The notes: generated by a model from the sequence alone, not told the origin. A stretch of 17,710 nucleotides of DNA from Streptosporangiaceae bacterium (GCA_030040475.1 JASHTQ010000211.1:1-17710), one strand, 5' to 3'. Positions 1 through 7,904 are shown, counted from the first letter of the stretch. Translations and numbers: made by a program.

Positions 1-848
1 CGCTCGGGGAAGCCGCTGGCGACCACGGTCTCGGCGGTCACCTTCGGCGGCGCGGTCGCGCTCTCGGTCAGGCTCAGCCGGACCACATCGCCCTTGTAGA
101 CCTCCGTGCTGTCGCTGCTCTTCGGCGTGATGCCGAACAGGGTGTTGGCCACGAACAGCGTCGCCGAGCTGCCGTGGTCGCTGACCGTCTCATCCCACGG
201 CCCGTCCAGATAGGACCCGGAGATCGCGCCGGCCAGCTTGCCGGTCGGGGACAGCACGATCAGGCAGCCCGCCCCGGCCGTGTCGATGGTGCCGTTCGTG
301 CTCGGCAGGCTTCCGACGATCACCCACCCGGTCGTCAGCTGCACCATGGCCGTGGTCAGTCCCACCCCGCCGGGACAGCCGCTGATCGTCTGCGGCAGCT
401 GGGCGAACACGGTCAGGTTGCCGCCGGGGTGCAGGTCGACGATGGTCGTGCCGGTGCCCTGGTTGTTGGAGGCGTTGTTGAAGTTGTCCACCAGCACGTC
501 GCCCGCCTTGACGGAGCCGATCGTCTCGGTCACCGGCCAGATCGCGTAGGGGTTGATGTCCCCGTTGACCGGCGTGGTCGAGCCCAGCAGGGTAACCGCG
601 GTCTTGCCCGCCAGGAACGAGCCTGGCGCCGGCTTCAGCACGGTCGCGGCGGCCGCGTTCTCTTGCGCGTAGACGGTGTTCGCCGGAGCGCCCGCCTCGG
701 TGCCGTTCAGCCCGGCCGGCGTGACCGGGCCGGAACCGGATCCGCACGCGGCCACGGCGACGCACGCCGCGGCGGCCAGCCCCGGGGCAGCGATGATCCG
801 CCATCTCGGCAAGACGGCGTTCCTCCGCCCGGGCAAGTAGATACGCAT
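1..848 (-). CDS. Putative iron-regulated lipoprotein, possible beta-propeller (3' end cut by window)
   Basis: Open reading frame entering the window edge, so the C-terminus is missing; 282 codons are visible. The ATG at 848 follows a strong GAGGAGG Shine-Dalgarno 5 nt away. The N-terminus has basic residues (about 1-17), a hydrophobic stretch and a lipobox ending VAAC with Cys about residue 35, then a Gly/Ser linker. This is a type II signal peptide, so the protein should be exported and lipid-anchored. The mature part is rich in Gly, Thr, Val and Asn with repeated strand-like blocks (for example NLTVFAQLP, CLIVLSPTGKLAG, TLFVANTLFGI), which resembles NHL/six-bladed propeller proteins. I do not recognise a defined family, and it is not an obvious FepB-type siderophore-binding protein. 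Tandem IdeR boxes upstream imply induction under iron starvation. Function unknown; the lipoprotein call is firm and the fold call weak. Confidence 0.8.
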   Translation of the reverse strand, partial: MRIYLPGRRNAVLPRWRIIAAPGLAAAACVAVAACGSGSGPVTPAGLNGTEAGAPANTVYAQENAAAATVLKPAPGSFLAGKTAVTLLGSTTPVNGDINPYAIWPVTETIGSVKAGDVLVDNFNNASNNQGTGTTIVDLHPGGNLTVFAQLPQTISGCPGGVGLTTAMVQLTTGWVIVGSLPSTNGTIDTAGAGCLIVLSPTGKLAGAISGSYLDGPWDETVSDHGSSATLFVANTLFGITPKSSDSTEVYKGDVVRLSLTESATAPPKVTAETVVASGFPE

Positions 849-881
849 GCGCGGCCTCCTCGGCACCTGCCTTACGGCAAG

Positions 882-920
882 TATGGTTAGGCTTACTTTA
901 ATTAGGTAAGGCTAACCATA
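882..920 (-). promoter_or_regulatory. Tandem IdeR/DtxR boxes upstream of the lipoprotein gene
   Basis: Two 19-bp sites lie side by side: TTAGGTAAGGCTAACCATA (902-920, 16/19 to the DtxR/IdeR consensus TTAGGTTAGSCTAACCTAA) and TATGGTTAGGCTTACTTTA (882-900, 14/19). Their centres are 20 bp apart, about two helical turns, so two IdeR dimer pairs could bind the same DNA face. They end 33 bp before the ATG at 848, where the promoter should be, so iron-dependent repression is the simple reading. Confidence 0.85.
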
Positions 921-942
921 GGGCTGTCCGGACCTGGCCTGC

Positions 943-998
943 AAGGGCGTTGCGCCCTTTCGGTCAGCTGTCCTTGCCCGGGACTGGCCGCCGGGCAA
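943..998 (-). terminator. Paired hairpins after the siderophore operon
   Basis: Two perfect inverted repeats lie just past the operon's stop codon at 1015. TTGCCCGG (974-981) pairs with CCGGGCAA (991-998) across a 9-nt loop, and AAGGGCG (943-949) pairs with CGCCCTT (953-959) across a 3-nt loop. Neither has a T-run, which is common for actinobacterial terminators. Their place between the operon end and the next promoter (882-920) supports a terminator role. Confidence 0.55.
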
Positions 999-1014
999 TG
1001 ACAGGTCAGCGGGT

Positions 1015-1860
1015 TCAGGCGCCGTCATCGCCGCCGATGGCCCGCGACCCGGCCAGCCGGATCCGCGCGTAGCTGGCGGCCTGCTGGTCTCGCGGCTGGC
1101 CGGCCTGGCCGCGGTAGCGGTCGGGCGTGATCTCGCCGCGCTCGTAGGCGGCAATGGCGGCGGCCGCGGAATCGTCGTCGACCGGGCCGTAGTAGAGGCC
1201 GTGCGGCAGGATCACCAGGTTGGCCGCGTACCGGTGGCCGCCGACGTGCGTGGTCTCCCACACCCGGCCGGGGTGATGTGCGGCCAGGACGCGGGCGAGC
1301 GGCCCGCCCAGGCGCGCGCAGCAGACGTCGCGCCGGCCGTGCGCGCAGACAAGAAACAGCGGCGCCCCGGCCGGGCGGCCGAACGCTGGCGCCTGACCAT
1401 CCGCCAGGCCTGCCAGTTGGCCGGCTAGTTCGCCGGCGTCGGCCACGTTGCCGCGGCGCAGCCAAGGCGAGGAGCCCGCGGCCCAGCCGACGAACACCGA
1501 GGGAAGGCTGCCGTCGGAGCCCGCGGCGGCCCGCGGCCTGCGACGGCCCGGCCTGCGGATGAGCTGGACGCGGATGCCCAGGGCCTCGGCGCGCTGCGCC
1601 GCTTCCTTGAGCGGCGCGGGCAGCACCGCGTCAGCCGCCTGTTCGGGCCACGGCCCGGCGTGCTCGATGAGGAGCCAGGCCCGTGAGCCCTCAGGCGCGG
1701 TCGCCGCAGCGGGCTCGGTACCGTCGTGGCATCCCGCGCCGTGCGCGCATCGAGCTGCTGCTCCCGGTACCTGGCATGATCCGGCCGCCAGCCGGGCGGG
1801 GGCTGCGGCGCCCGCGTCCGGGCCGGCCGGGCGTGCCGTGCGCTGCCGCGATGTGGTCAT
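1015..1860 (-). CDS. Sucrase/ferredoxin-like (Apd1-type) [2Fe-2S] protein, probable ferric-siderophore reductase
   Basis: 281 aa, ATG at 1860 inside an ATGA overlap with the decarboxylase gene, so translation is probably coupled. The C-terminal half is a thioredoxin-like Suc_Fer domain. Cys172 and Cys180-Cys181 sit in FLVCAHGRRDVCCARLG, and His205 and His209 in THVGGHRYAANL. This matches the Apd1/Aim32 family, which binds a [2Fe-2S] cluster with two Cys and two His; the nine-residue Cys spacing (172 to 181) and the HxGGH pattern both fit. The N-terminal 50 residues are low-complexity, with extra Cys at 29, 38 and 44. As the last gene of a siderophore operon, its most likely job is cytoplasmic reduction of the ferric siderophore to release iron. 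Family call strong; substrate inferred from context. Confidence 0.85.
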   Translation of the reverse strand: MTTSRQRTARPAGPDAGAAAPARLAAGSCQVPGAAARCAHGAGCHDGTEPAAATAPEGSRAWLLIEHAGPWPEQAADAVLPAPLKEAAQRAEALGIRVQLIRRPGRRRPRAAAGSDGSLPSVFVGWAAGSSPWLRRGNVADAGELAGQLAGLADGQAPAFGRPAGAPLFLVCAHGRRDVCCARLGGPLARVLAAHHPGRVWETTHVGGHRYAANLVILPHGLYYGPVDDDSAAAAIAAYERGEITPDRYRGQAGQPRDQQAASYARIRLAGSRAIGGDDGA

Positions 1861-3134
1861 GAGGAGTCGCCTCCGTGGCGGGTCGCTGCGGGTACGCCGT
1901 CGGCACCGGGGTAACGCAGGTAGTGGAAACCGGGTGGCGGGTGCATGAGGAAGTCGTGCGCGGAGATGTTCCAGGCGTAGGCGCCCGCCAGGCCGAAGGC
2001 CACCAGGTCGCCGGCCCGGAGCCGGCTGATGTCGGCGCGCCGGGCCAGCACGTCCTTCGGCGTGCATAGCTGGCCGACGACCGTCACCGGCATCATGCGG
2101 GCTTCTGGCCTGGCCCAGGGAGCGGCCCAGGATGCGACGGGTATCACCGCGAACGGCTGGTCGTGTCCCTTGGCGGCGGGTGTGCGCAGGTGGTGGGTGC
2201 CGCCGGCGACCACGGCGAACGCCTCCCCATAGCTGCGCTTGACGTCCAGCACCCGGGTGACGTACCAGCCGCAGTAGGCGGCGACGGCGCGCCCGGGCTC
2301 GATCCGCAGCGTCTCCCCTGGCTGGGTCAGGCCGGCAAGCCCGTCCCCGTATCTGGGCCAGTCGAACGGGGTGTCCGGCCGCTGGTAGTCGACCGCCATT
2401 CCGCCGCCGAGGTTGAACTCCGGCCGCGGTACGCCGTGCCGGGCGCACCAGCGGCGGCCGAACGCCAGCACGCGGGCCGCGACCTCGAGCAGGGCATCAG
2501 CGTCCAGCCCGCTGGCCAGGTGCGCGTGCAGTCCGCGCAGGCGCAGCAGTCCCGATGCGCTGGTGTCTTCGGCTAGCAGGTCCGCGCAGTGGCCGAGCGC
2601 GGCCGGTTCCATGCCGAACGGCGCTGGCCTGCCGCCCATCGTGAGCACCTCGCCCGGGCCGCGGGCCGCCTGTCTTGCGGCCGCTCCGGCTGCGGGAAGG
2701 TTGGCCCTGAGCAGGACGTCCACCGGGCGCCCCGCGGCCCGGGCGGCCGCGGCAAGCAGGCGCAGCTCGTGCGGGCTCTCCACGTGGATGCTGGCTCCGG
2801 CGGCGAGCGCCGCGGACAGCTCGGGGCTGGTCTTGCCCGGCCCGCTGCAGGCGAGGCGGCAGCCGGGCACGGCCGCGGCGGCGTGCCGGAGTTCGCCGCC
2901 GGAGGAGACCTCGAGCCCGTCGACGTGCCGGGCGACGGCGCGCAGGACGGCCGGGTCGGGGTTGGCCTTGACCGCGTAGTACACCTGGACGGTGGCGGGC
3001 AGTGCCGCCCGGATGGCGGCCGTATGCGCGGCGAGCAGGTCCAGGTCGTAGACGTAGGCGGGTAGGCCGTCCGGGTCGCGGGACAGCCGCCGGGCCAGGC
3101 CGCGGACCAGGGGTGGCGCGGTGATGCCCGTCAT
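1857..3134 (-). CDS. PLP-dependent fold-III decarboxylase, PvsE/SbnH/LysA-like, siderophore biosynthesis
   Basis: 425 aa, ATG at 3134 in an ATGA overlap with the upstream NIS gene. It looks like a complete alanine-racemase-fold (group IV) decarboxylase. YAVKAN carries the Schiff-base Lys56, followed by SGGEL (78-82), SGPGKT (97-102), HAHLASG with His203/His205, the phosphate-binding NLGGGM loop (241-246), EPGR (279-282), the GQLCTPKD active-site Cys357 and AGAYA (383-387). The family includes diaminopimelate decarboxylase, BtrK and the siderophore enzymes PvsE (vibrioferrin) and SbnH (staphyloferrin B). Lying directly behind two NIS synthetases, it should decarboxylate a citryl-amino acid or other tethered intermediate, as proposed for the serine-derived ethanolamine of vibrioferrin, rather than free diaminopimelate. 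Enzyme class near certain; substrate inferred. Confidence 0.9.
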   Translation of the reverse strand: MTGITAPPLVRGLARRLSRDPDGLPAYVYDLDLLAAHTAAIRAALPATVQVYYAVKANPDPAVLRAVARHVDGLEVSSGGELRHAAAAVPGCRLACSGPGKTSPELSAALAAGASIHVESPHELRLLAAAARAAGRPVDVLLRANLPAAGAAARQAARGPGEVLTMGGRPAPFGMEPAALGHCADLLAEDTSASGLLRLRGLHAHLASGLDADALLEVAARVLAFGRRWCARHGVPRPEFNLGGGMAVDYQRPDTPFDWPRYGDGLAGLTQPGETLRIEPGRAVAAYCGWYVTRVLDVKRSYGEAFAVVAGGTHHLRTPAAKGHDQPFAVIPVASWAAPWARPEARMMPVTVVGQLCTPKDVLARRADISRLRAGDLVAFGLAGAYAWNISAHDFLMHPPPGFHYLRYPGADGVPAATRHGGDSS

Positions 3135-4807
3135 GCCGGGCCATCCACGCCGATCCGCTGGGCCGGGCGGCCGAACGGGCTGGGCGCGGGCACGTAGGCC
3201 GCCTGCCGGTCGGCTGCGCGCGCCCATCGCGCCCTCAGGTTCGCCTTGGCCGGCAGCGGTACCCCCGCCAGGATGGCCCGGAGCTGCGGCGGCGAGCCGT
3301 GCTCGCGCGCGAAACTGGCCAGGAGACGGCGTGCCCGGTCCCACAGGTCGGCTTCCGTCCGCTCTTCGCGTCCGGGGCAATGGTCGGCGATGGCCGCGGC
3401 TATCTCGTTCAGGTGGTTGACGAACAGGCAGTAGGCGATCCGGTTCCAGCCGCGTTCGGTGTCGTAGGCCAGGGCACGGGCGATGCCCGGGGCAAGTCCG
3501 GCTAGCAGGTCGTCGCGGCGCGGGGAGACGAGCTTGACGCCCTCCAGGTCGCGGAAGATCACCTGCCCGGGCTGGCCGTCGGCGCCCACGCCGACCAGGA
3601 CGTTCTGCAGATGCGGTTCGAGCACGACGCCGTGCCCGGACAGGGCGTACAGCACCGGGAGCGCGACCACGCGCAGGTAGGCCTCCCACCATGCCACCAG
3701 CCAGTCTGGGTCGCGGGCGCCGAACAGCCCCGGCGGCTCGCCGGGCACCGGGGGCCGCGGCTCGGCGAGGGACGCCGCCAGCAAGGGGGTGGTACCGGGG
3801 GCCAGGTGCCGGCGCAGGCCGTGCCGGACGATGACAGCCAGGCCCTCATAGGCCTTGCGGTCGGCCAGCGCCGCGGTCCGGTATCCCGGCTCGCCGAGCA
3901 GCGCGGTCCCCGGGAAGCGGCCGGCGACCTCCGCCAGGACAGGTGCCAGCCGCTCGGACAGCGCGACCGCCCCGGCCAGCTCGTACCAGGCGCTGGTCCG
4001 CACGCAGTTGGTGATCCGCACACTCAGGCTGAACTTGCAGAACACGTCGGCCGCCGGGTCGTAGACGGTGCGCACAGACGAGGTCGGCACTACGTCCCTG
4101 CGGCCCGGGCCGAGGTCGAGCAGGAGCCGGTCCCGGATGGCCCGCGCGAGCCATGGTCGGCGTCCCAGCAGCCGCAGTTGCCAGGGATGCGCCGGCAGCA
4201 GCCGGTAGCCGGGCGGCGGCACCGGGCCGCCGAGCGCGCCGAGCGCCGCGGTGTCGCCCTCGCAGGCCAGCACGTCGTCGCGGACGCCGAGGAAGCGCAG
4301 TGGGAACCGCGCCCCTGCCTCCGGGGCGTAGCGGAGCCACTCGCGCGGAGCGGACTGGCGGGCCTTGGGGGCGGGGTGGAACCTGTGCCCGGTGATCAGG
4401 GCCTGCTCGCTGGCCAGGTACCGGCGGATGTGAGAGTCGCCGGGCAGCCGGGAGGGCCGCCGGGCGGCCAGGATCGCGGTGAGTGCCGCATGACTGTCCC
4501 GTACCTGGCCCGGGAACTCCTCGTTTTCCGCGCCCGTGGCCAGGGCCAGCTCGTCGGCGATCAGGCTGGCCAGGCGTTCCCACCCGAGCGGGCGCCACCC
4601 GGCGCCGTGCCGGACCTGGACGTCGCCGGTCAGCCGCGGGCTGATTCCGGCCGAGGGGCGCCGGAGTGCGGCTCGCAGCAGCCGGCCCGACCTGGCCAGC
4701 CGGATCATCAGGTGGCCGCCGCTCTCCCAGGCCTGCTGCTCCGGGCCGGACACCTCGCGGACGAGGCAGTTCAGCAGGGCCTGGCTGGTCAGCGTGCCCG
4801 GGTTCAC
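3131..4807 (-). CDS. NIS siderophore synthetase, IucA/IucC family (PvsD-like position)
   Basis: 558 aa; the GTG start at 4807 shares a GTGA with the stop of the preceding synthetase gene. An in-frame upstream start at 5098 would read through that whole coding overlap and is rejected. Family motifs are intact: GHRFHPAPKAR (His144, Lys148, Arg150; nucleotide-binding HPxxK motif), AHPWQ (206-210), SSVRT (243-247) with Lys258 in FCKFSLSVR, LEPHLQN (396-402) and FRDLEG (418-423). NIS enzymes adenylate a carboxylate of citrate or a citryl intermediate and couple it to an amine or hydroxyl. By order in the operon this matches PvsD, proposed to join citrate and L-serine in vibrioferrin synthesis. The family is certain, while substrate and NIS subtype are not readable from the sequence alone. 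Confidence 0.92.
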   Translation of the reverse strand: MNPGTLTSQALLNCLVREVSGPEQQAWESGGHLMIRLARSGRLLRAALRRPSAGISPRLTGDVQVRHGAGWRPLGWERLASLIADELALATGAENEEFPGQVRDSHAALTAILAARRPSRLPGDSHIRRYLASEQALITGHRFHPAPKARQSAPREWLRYAPEAGARFPLRFLGVRDDVLACEGDTAALGALGGPVPPPGYRLLPAHPWQLRLLGRRPWLARAIRDRLLLDLGPGRRDVVPTSSVRTVYDPAADVFCKFSLSVRITNCVRTSAWYELAGAVALSERLAPVLAEVAGRFPGTALLGEPGYRTAALADRKAYEGLAVIVRHGLRRHLAPGTTPLLAASLAEPRPPVPGEPPGLFGARDPDWLVAWWEAYLRVVALPVLYALSGHGVVLEPHLQNVLVGVGADGQPGQVIFRDLEGVKLVSPRRDDLLAGLAPGIARALAYDTERGWNRIAYCLFVNHLNEIAAAIADHCPGREERTEADLWDRARRLLASFAREHGSPPQLRAILAGVPLPAKANLRARWARAADRQAAYVPAPSPFGRPAQRIGVDGPA

Positions 4808-6618
4808 CGGCCACCGCCGCGGATGCCCGTCTTGAGGTAGTTCGGCCCGCTGGTGGCGTAGAACTTGTTGATGTCGCGGGCGCCGCTGCGCGCCTTGGAC
4901 AGCAGTGTTCCCGCGGTCAGCATGGACTTGCCGGGCAGGCGCTCCGCGTCGAGCACCCGGGCCCGGAGCAGCGCGGCCGCGGGTGAGCCGGCATGCCGGC
5001 CGAGTGCGTCGTCCAGGGCATCGCGGATCAGGGCTAGCAGCCGCGGCAGCGGCGCGGCGCCCCGTTCGGCCAGCCCGAACGCGAGTGCGCCCGCGCACAG
5101 GTGCACGGTGATCGTGATGAACACGTCGGCGAGCGCGTCGTCCGACCCGGTGAGCAGGCGCGGGTCACCGAAGGCGGCCGGGCCGGGCGCGGCCGCGCCG
5201 AGCGCCGCGGCCAGCCGGGCATGGTTGATCATCGCGCCGTCGAAGTCCTTGACCAGCAGCCGGGGTGATGCCGACCCGGGCGGCCCGAAGACGAGCGCCG
5301 CGTTCTGCTGATGTGCCTCAAGGGCGATGCCGTAGCGGACGAACAGGTCGACCTGGGTGCCGAACAGCAGGCTGAGGTAGGCGGTCAGCAGCCGGGTCAG
5401 GTCACCGTCGTAGAACTGGCCGGCGAGTTCCTCGACGACTAGCGGCCGACCCTGGCAGTCTGCCTGCGGGCCGGGCGCGAGCAGTGCGGCGAGCGGGACG
5501 ATCCGGCACCGTTCCAGGCCTTCCGGCATACGCCGCAGCAGGTAGCCGAGGTAGGGATGGCCGGCGTGGGCGTAGCTGCCGTCGTCGGCGGCCAGCAGGG
5601 ACCCGGCCAGCAGGGATCCAGGCAGCAGGGATCCGGCCAGCAGGGACCCGGGCAGCGCGCCGCCGGAGGCTGCCCCGGCCACGATCGCGCCGATCAGGGC
5701 GCCGTCGGCCAGCGTGCCTGGCGCTATCGAGCGGCGGTTGCGCAGGCCCAGCGTGCTGGTGGGCAGCGGCAGCTTGAGATGGCAGCCGGGATCGCCGTCT
5801 ACCGCCACGGTCCTAGTCGACAGCGTCGGGATCACTCGCAGGTGCGGTTGCGGGGCGGTCACCGCCGTGTTAGCCAGCCCGCTGGCGGCCAGGGCCCGGC
5901 CGAGTTCCGTGCGCGCGGTGAGCGGGTGAACCGGCAGCAGGGCATGGGTCGCGGTCAGGGACGCAGGCAGGCCTACCTCGGTCGGGGCGGGCCACCACGG
6001 CGGGCGCGCCGGGCCGGCCCTGGTCAGCGCCGCCTCCGGCACTGCCACCCAGCGGAGTTCGAACCCGGGCAGGTACTCCGGCGCGTACCGCAGCGAGTCC
6101 TCGTCGCTGAAGCCCAGCCTGCACGCCGAGGCCGGGTAGACCGGGTGCGGCATCGCGGCGGCCAGCGCGTCGTAGCGGCACTGCCCGCCCGGCCCGAGCC
6201 ACATGGCGGGCCGGGTCTGGGCGTGGCGGGCCAGCCGGGCGCGGACCGCGGGCAGGTGGCGGTCCCGCAGCCGGAGCGTGGCAAGTGCCTGACGGCACTC
6301 CTCGGCCAGCGCAGCGGCTCCCTCGCGGTCCCGCGGGTCCGACATCACCGCCAGGGCGCGACGGAGGTCGTCGATGGCCAGTGTCGGCGCGGGGCGGCGG
6401 ATGCGCAGGTCGGCGAGGAACCCGTCCGGCTCGAGCGGGAGCACGAGGCCGGGCTTGCCGCAGTCGGCCGGCAGGTGCAGCGCGGTCCCGCCCGGGCGGG
6501 ACCGCACCCTGCCGGACAGGCTCGCGTAGTCCTCCCGCAGCAGCGCGTCGATGACCGCGGCAACGAGCCCCCGTTCGGCTGCATCCGGGTGGCCGTCACG
6601 GGCCGACCCGGCGGTCAC
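4804..6618 (-). CDS. NIS siderophore synthetase, IucA/IucC family (PvsB-like position), with internal repeat
   Basis: 604 aa; GTG start at 6618 within a GTGA overlap with the ATP-grasp gene. Core motifs are seen at LLPVHPL (227-233), PTLSTRT (264-270) with Lys282, EAHQQN (434-439) and KDFDG (457-461). Two oddities stand out. The HPxxPxxKxRxG motif reads HPVYPASACRLG (158-169), with Ala165 where the usual Lys lies. Residues 324-343 are four GSLL[AP] pentapeptides encoded by a 15-bp tandem repeat, in what should be a surface loop. The operon position equals pvsB, whose product is thought to be a type B NIS enzyme handling 2-oxoglutarate; a changed substrate pocket would suit that, but this is inference. 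The C-terminus is otherwise full length and the frame unbroken, so I expect an active enzyme. Confidence 0.9.
   Translation of the reverse strand: MTAGSARDGHPDAAERGLVAAVIDALLREDYASLSGRVRSRPGGTALHLPADCGKPGLVLPLEPDGFLADLRIRRPAPTLAIDDLRRALAVMSDPRDREGAAALAEECRQALATLRLRDRHLPAVRARLARHAQTRPAMWLGPGGQCRYDALAAAMPHPVYPASACRLGFSDEDSLRYAPEYLPGFELRWVAVPEAALTRAGPARPPWWPAPTEVGLPASLTATHALLPVHPLTARTELGRALAASGLANTAVTAPQPHLRVIPTLSTRTVAVDGDPGCHLKLPLPTSTLGLRNRRSIAPGTLADGALIGAIVAGAASGGALPGSLLAGSLLPGSLLAGSLLAADDGSYAHAGHPYLGYLLRRMPEGLERCRIVPLAALLAPGPQADCQGRPLVVEELAGQFYDGDLTRLLTAYLSLLFGTQVDLFVRYGIALEAHQQNAALVFGPPGSASPRLLVKDFDGAMINHARLAAALGAAAPGPAAFGDPRLLTGSDDALADVFITITVHLCAGALAFGLAERGAAPLPRLLALIRDALDDALGRHAGSPAAALLRARVLDAERLPGKSMLTAGTLLSKARSGARDINKFYATSGPNYLKTGIRGGGR
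5593..5652. repeat. 15-bp tandem repeat, 4 copies, in frame inside an NIS synthetase gene
   Basis: Four contiguous copies of CAGCAGGGAYCCRGS start at 5593, 5608, 5623 and 5638. They differ only at the Y/R/S positions, and the block ends at CAGCGCG. On the coding (minus) strand each copy encodes a GSLL[AP] pentapeptide. The unit is a multiple of three, so copy-number change would keep the frame. Confidence 0.95.
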
Positions 6619-7892
6619 GGCTGGGGCTCCGCGCGGATCTCCCAGCAGGCCCGTTCGCGGAAGGCCGCGATACCGCGTGCCACGGCCGCCTGGCCCGGCC
6701 CCATCGCGCTGATGACCCCCAGGTAGTCACGGTTGGCGTGGGTCAGCGTGATGCGCTCACCGGGATGGCGGAGCGGCCGGTAGCCGAGCACGACGCCGGG
6801 CTCGGCGCTGGGCTGGGCGCCTCCCGGCGGGGCGGCGGCGAGCACGCCGGGCCGGTCGGCGACCACGTAGTCGGCGATCGCGCAGCTCAGCGGGCCGGGT
6901 GGGGCCGGTGGCGGGCCAGGCGGCAGAGCCTGCCCGAGGTACACCTGCAGGGTGAGCTCGAACAGGTCCACGCCCAGGAGATCGGAGAGCAGGAAGTCGC
7001 AGTCGTCGCCGATCAGCCGGTCGTTCACCTCTACCAGCCGTGCCCCGCCGTCCGCGTCGGCCACGAACTCGGTATGACAGGCGCCGAAACAGACACCCAG
7101 ATCGCCGAGGGCACCCAGGACGTGCCCGGCGGCCGCGGCGGGAACCGGGGCGTCCCAGGTGAGCCGCTCCTCGATGAAGAACGGCGGGGCGGACACCTGC
7201 GTCCGGAAGCCGCCCAGCACCCAGGTGGTCACGCCGTCGCCGAGCGTCTCAAGCGTCCGAAGCGCGCCGGGCAGGTACTGCTCCGCGACGAGCCGCTCGC
7301 CGGGACGGCGGGAGAAGATCTCCCTGCAGCGGCTGGCTAGGTCGGCCGGATCACTGGCAAGCACGACGTCCTCGCTGGCCACTCCCCCGGCTGGCTTGAG
7401 GACCACCGGGTAAGGCAGGCTGTGCACCGGGTGCGCGGTGGCGGACGTGATCTCGGCGGCCACCACATCCTCGGCGCCGGTCTGGCGGAGATGGCGGCGC
7501 ATCAGCGCCTTGTCCTTGGCCCGCAGGGCCGAGCGCCAGTCCTTGCCCGGCAGGCCGAAGTACTCCGCCGCCAGCGCGGCCTGCACCTGGAGATGGTCGG
7601 AGTTGGACAAGACCGCGTCTGGCGTCCCCAGCGACGCCATCTGCGCGATGAGCGTGCGGACGTCCCAGGGATCGCACCTCACCAGCCGCGCCGACGCCCG
7701 ATCCGTCCCGCGGGCCGCCGGGCGGACAGCCGGACCCGGGCAGCCCTCCGTCTCCACTTCGGCAAGGGCGCACTCGTGCGCTTCCGGCTGGTCTGTCAGC
7801 ACGCTGACGTCAAGGCCCAGCCGCGCCGCTGCCGGAAGGAAACCGAAGGTCACCGAATCAGTCGGTTTGGAGGCGATCAGGTGAAGCCGCAC
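6615..7892 (-). CDS. ATP-grasp ligase, first gene of the siderophore operon (PvsA-like)
   Basis: About 425 aa. I prefer the GTG at 7892, because GGGAG (7898-7902) then sits 5 nt upstream; the GTG at 7898 is also open but would abut that Shine-Dalgarno. From the 7892 start, the pre-ATP-grasp region is about 1-115. ATP-grasp features follow: RAKDKALMRRHL (Lys126, Lys128), PVVLKPAGG (Lys166), VAEQYLPG, and the metal-binding ExNxR in VEVNDRLIG (Glu288, Asn290, Arg292). Such enzymes form an acyl phosphate and couple it to an amine, as in D-Ala-D-Ala and L-amino-acid ligases. In vibrioferrin clusters PvsA is the ATP-grasp enzyme, linked to adding alanine. It lies first behind an IdeR box and its stop overlaps the next gene by 4 nt. 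Fold secure; substrate inferred. Confidence 0.88.
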   Translation of the reverse strand: MRLHLIASKPTDSVTFGFLPAAARLGLDVSVLTDQPEAHECALAEVETEGCPGPAVRPAARGTDRASARLVRCDPWDVRTLIAQMASLGTPDAVLSNSDHLQVQAALAAEYFGLPGKDWRSALRAKDKALMRRHLRQTGAEDVVAAEITSATAHPVHSLPYPVVLKPAGGVASEDVVLASDPADLASRCREIFSRRPGERLVAEQYLPGALRTLETLGDGVTTWVLGGFRTQVSAPPFFIEERLTWDAPVPAAAAGHVLGALGDLGVCFGACHTEFVADADGGARLVEVNDRLIGDDCDFLLSDLLGVDLFELTLQVYLGQALPPGPPPAPPGPLSCAIADYVVADRPGVLAAAPPGGAQPSAEPGVVLGYRPLRHPGERITLTHANRDYLGVISAMGPGQAAVARGIAAFRERACWEIRAEPQP

Positions 7893-7904
7893 GGTCACTC
7901 CCGT

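Noticed and set aside
1..848. Lipoprotein considered as a ferric-siderophore-binding protein (FepB/FhuD type)
   Set aside because: The visible sequence lacks the helical-backbone SBP pattern and instead shows repeated strand-rich blocks; only iron regulation supports the idea.
174..890. Plus-strand ORF of 238 codons opposite the lipoprotein gene
   Set aside because: Arg/Gly/Gln-rich composition typical of high-GC antisense reading; the minus strand has a signal peptide, a Shine-Dalgarno and IdeR boxes instead.
3611..4840. Plus-strand ORF of 409 codons within the second NIS gene
   Set aside because: Antisense shadow of a clear NIS synthetase with full motif set; composition is Gln/Arg/Gly-rich.
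5593..5652. Short tandem repeats considered as a CRISPR-like array
   Set aside because: Units are contiguous with no spacers and translate in frame inside an enzyme gene.
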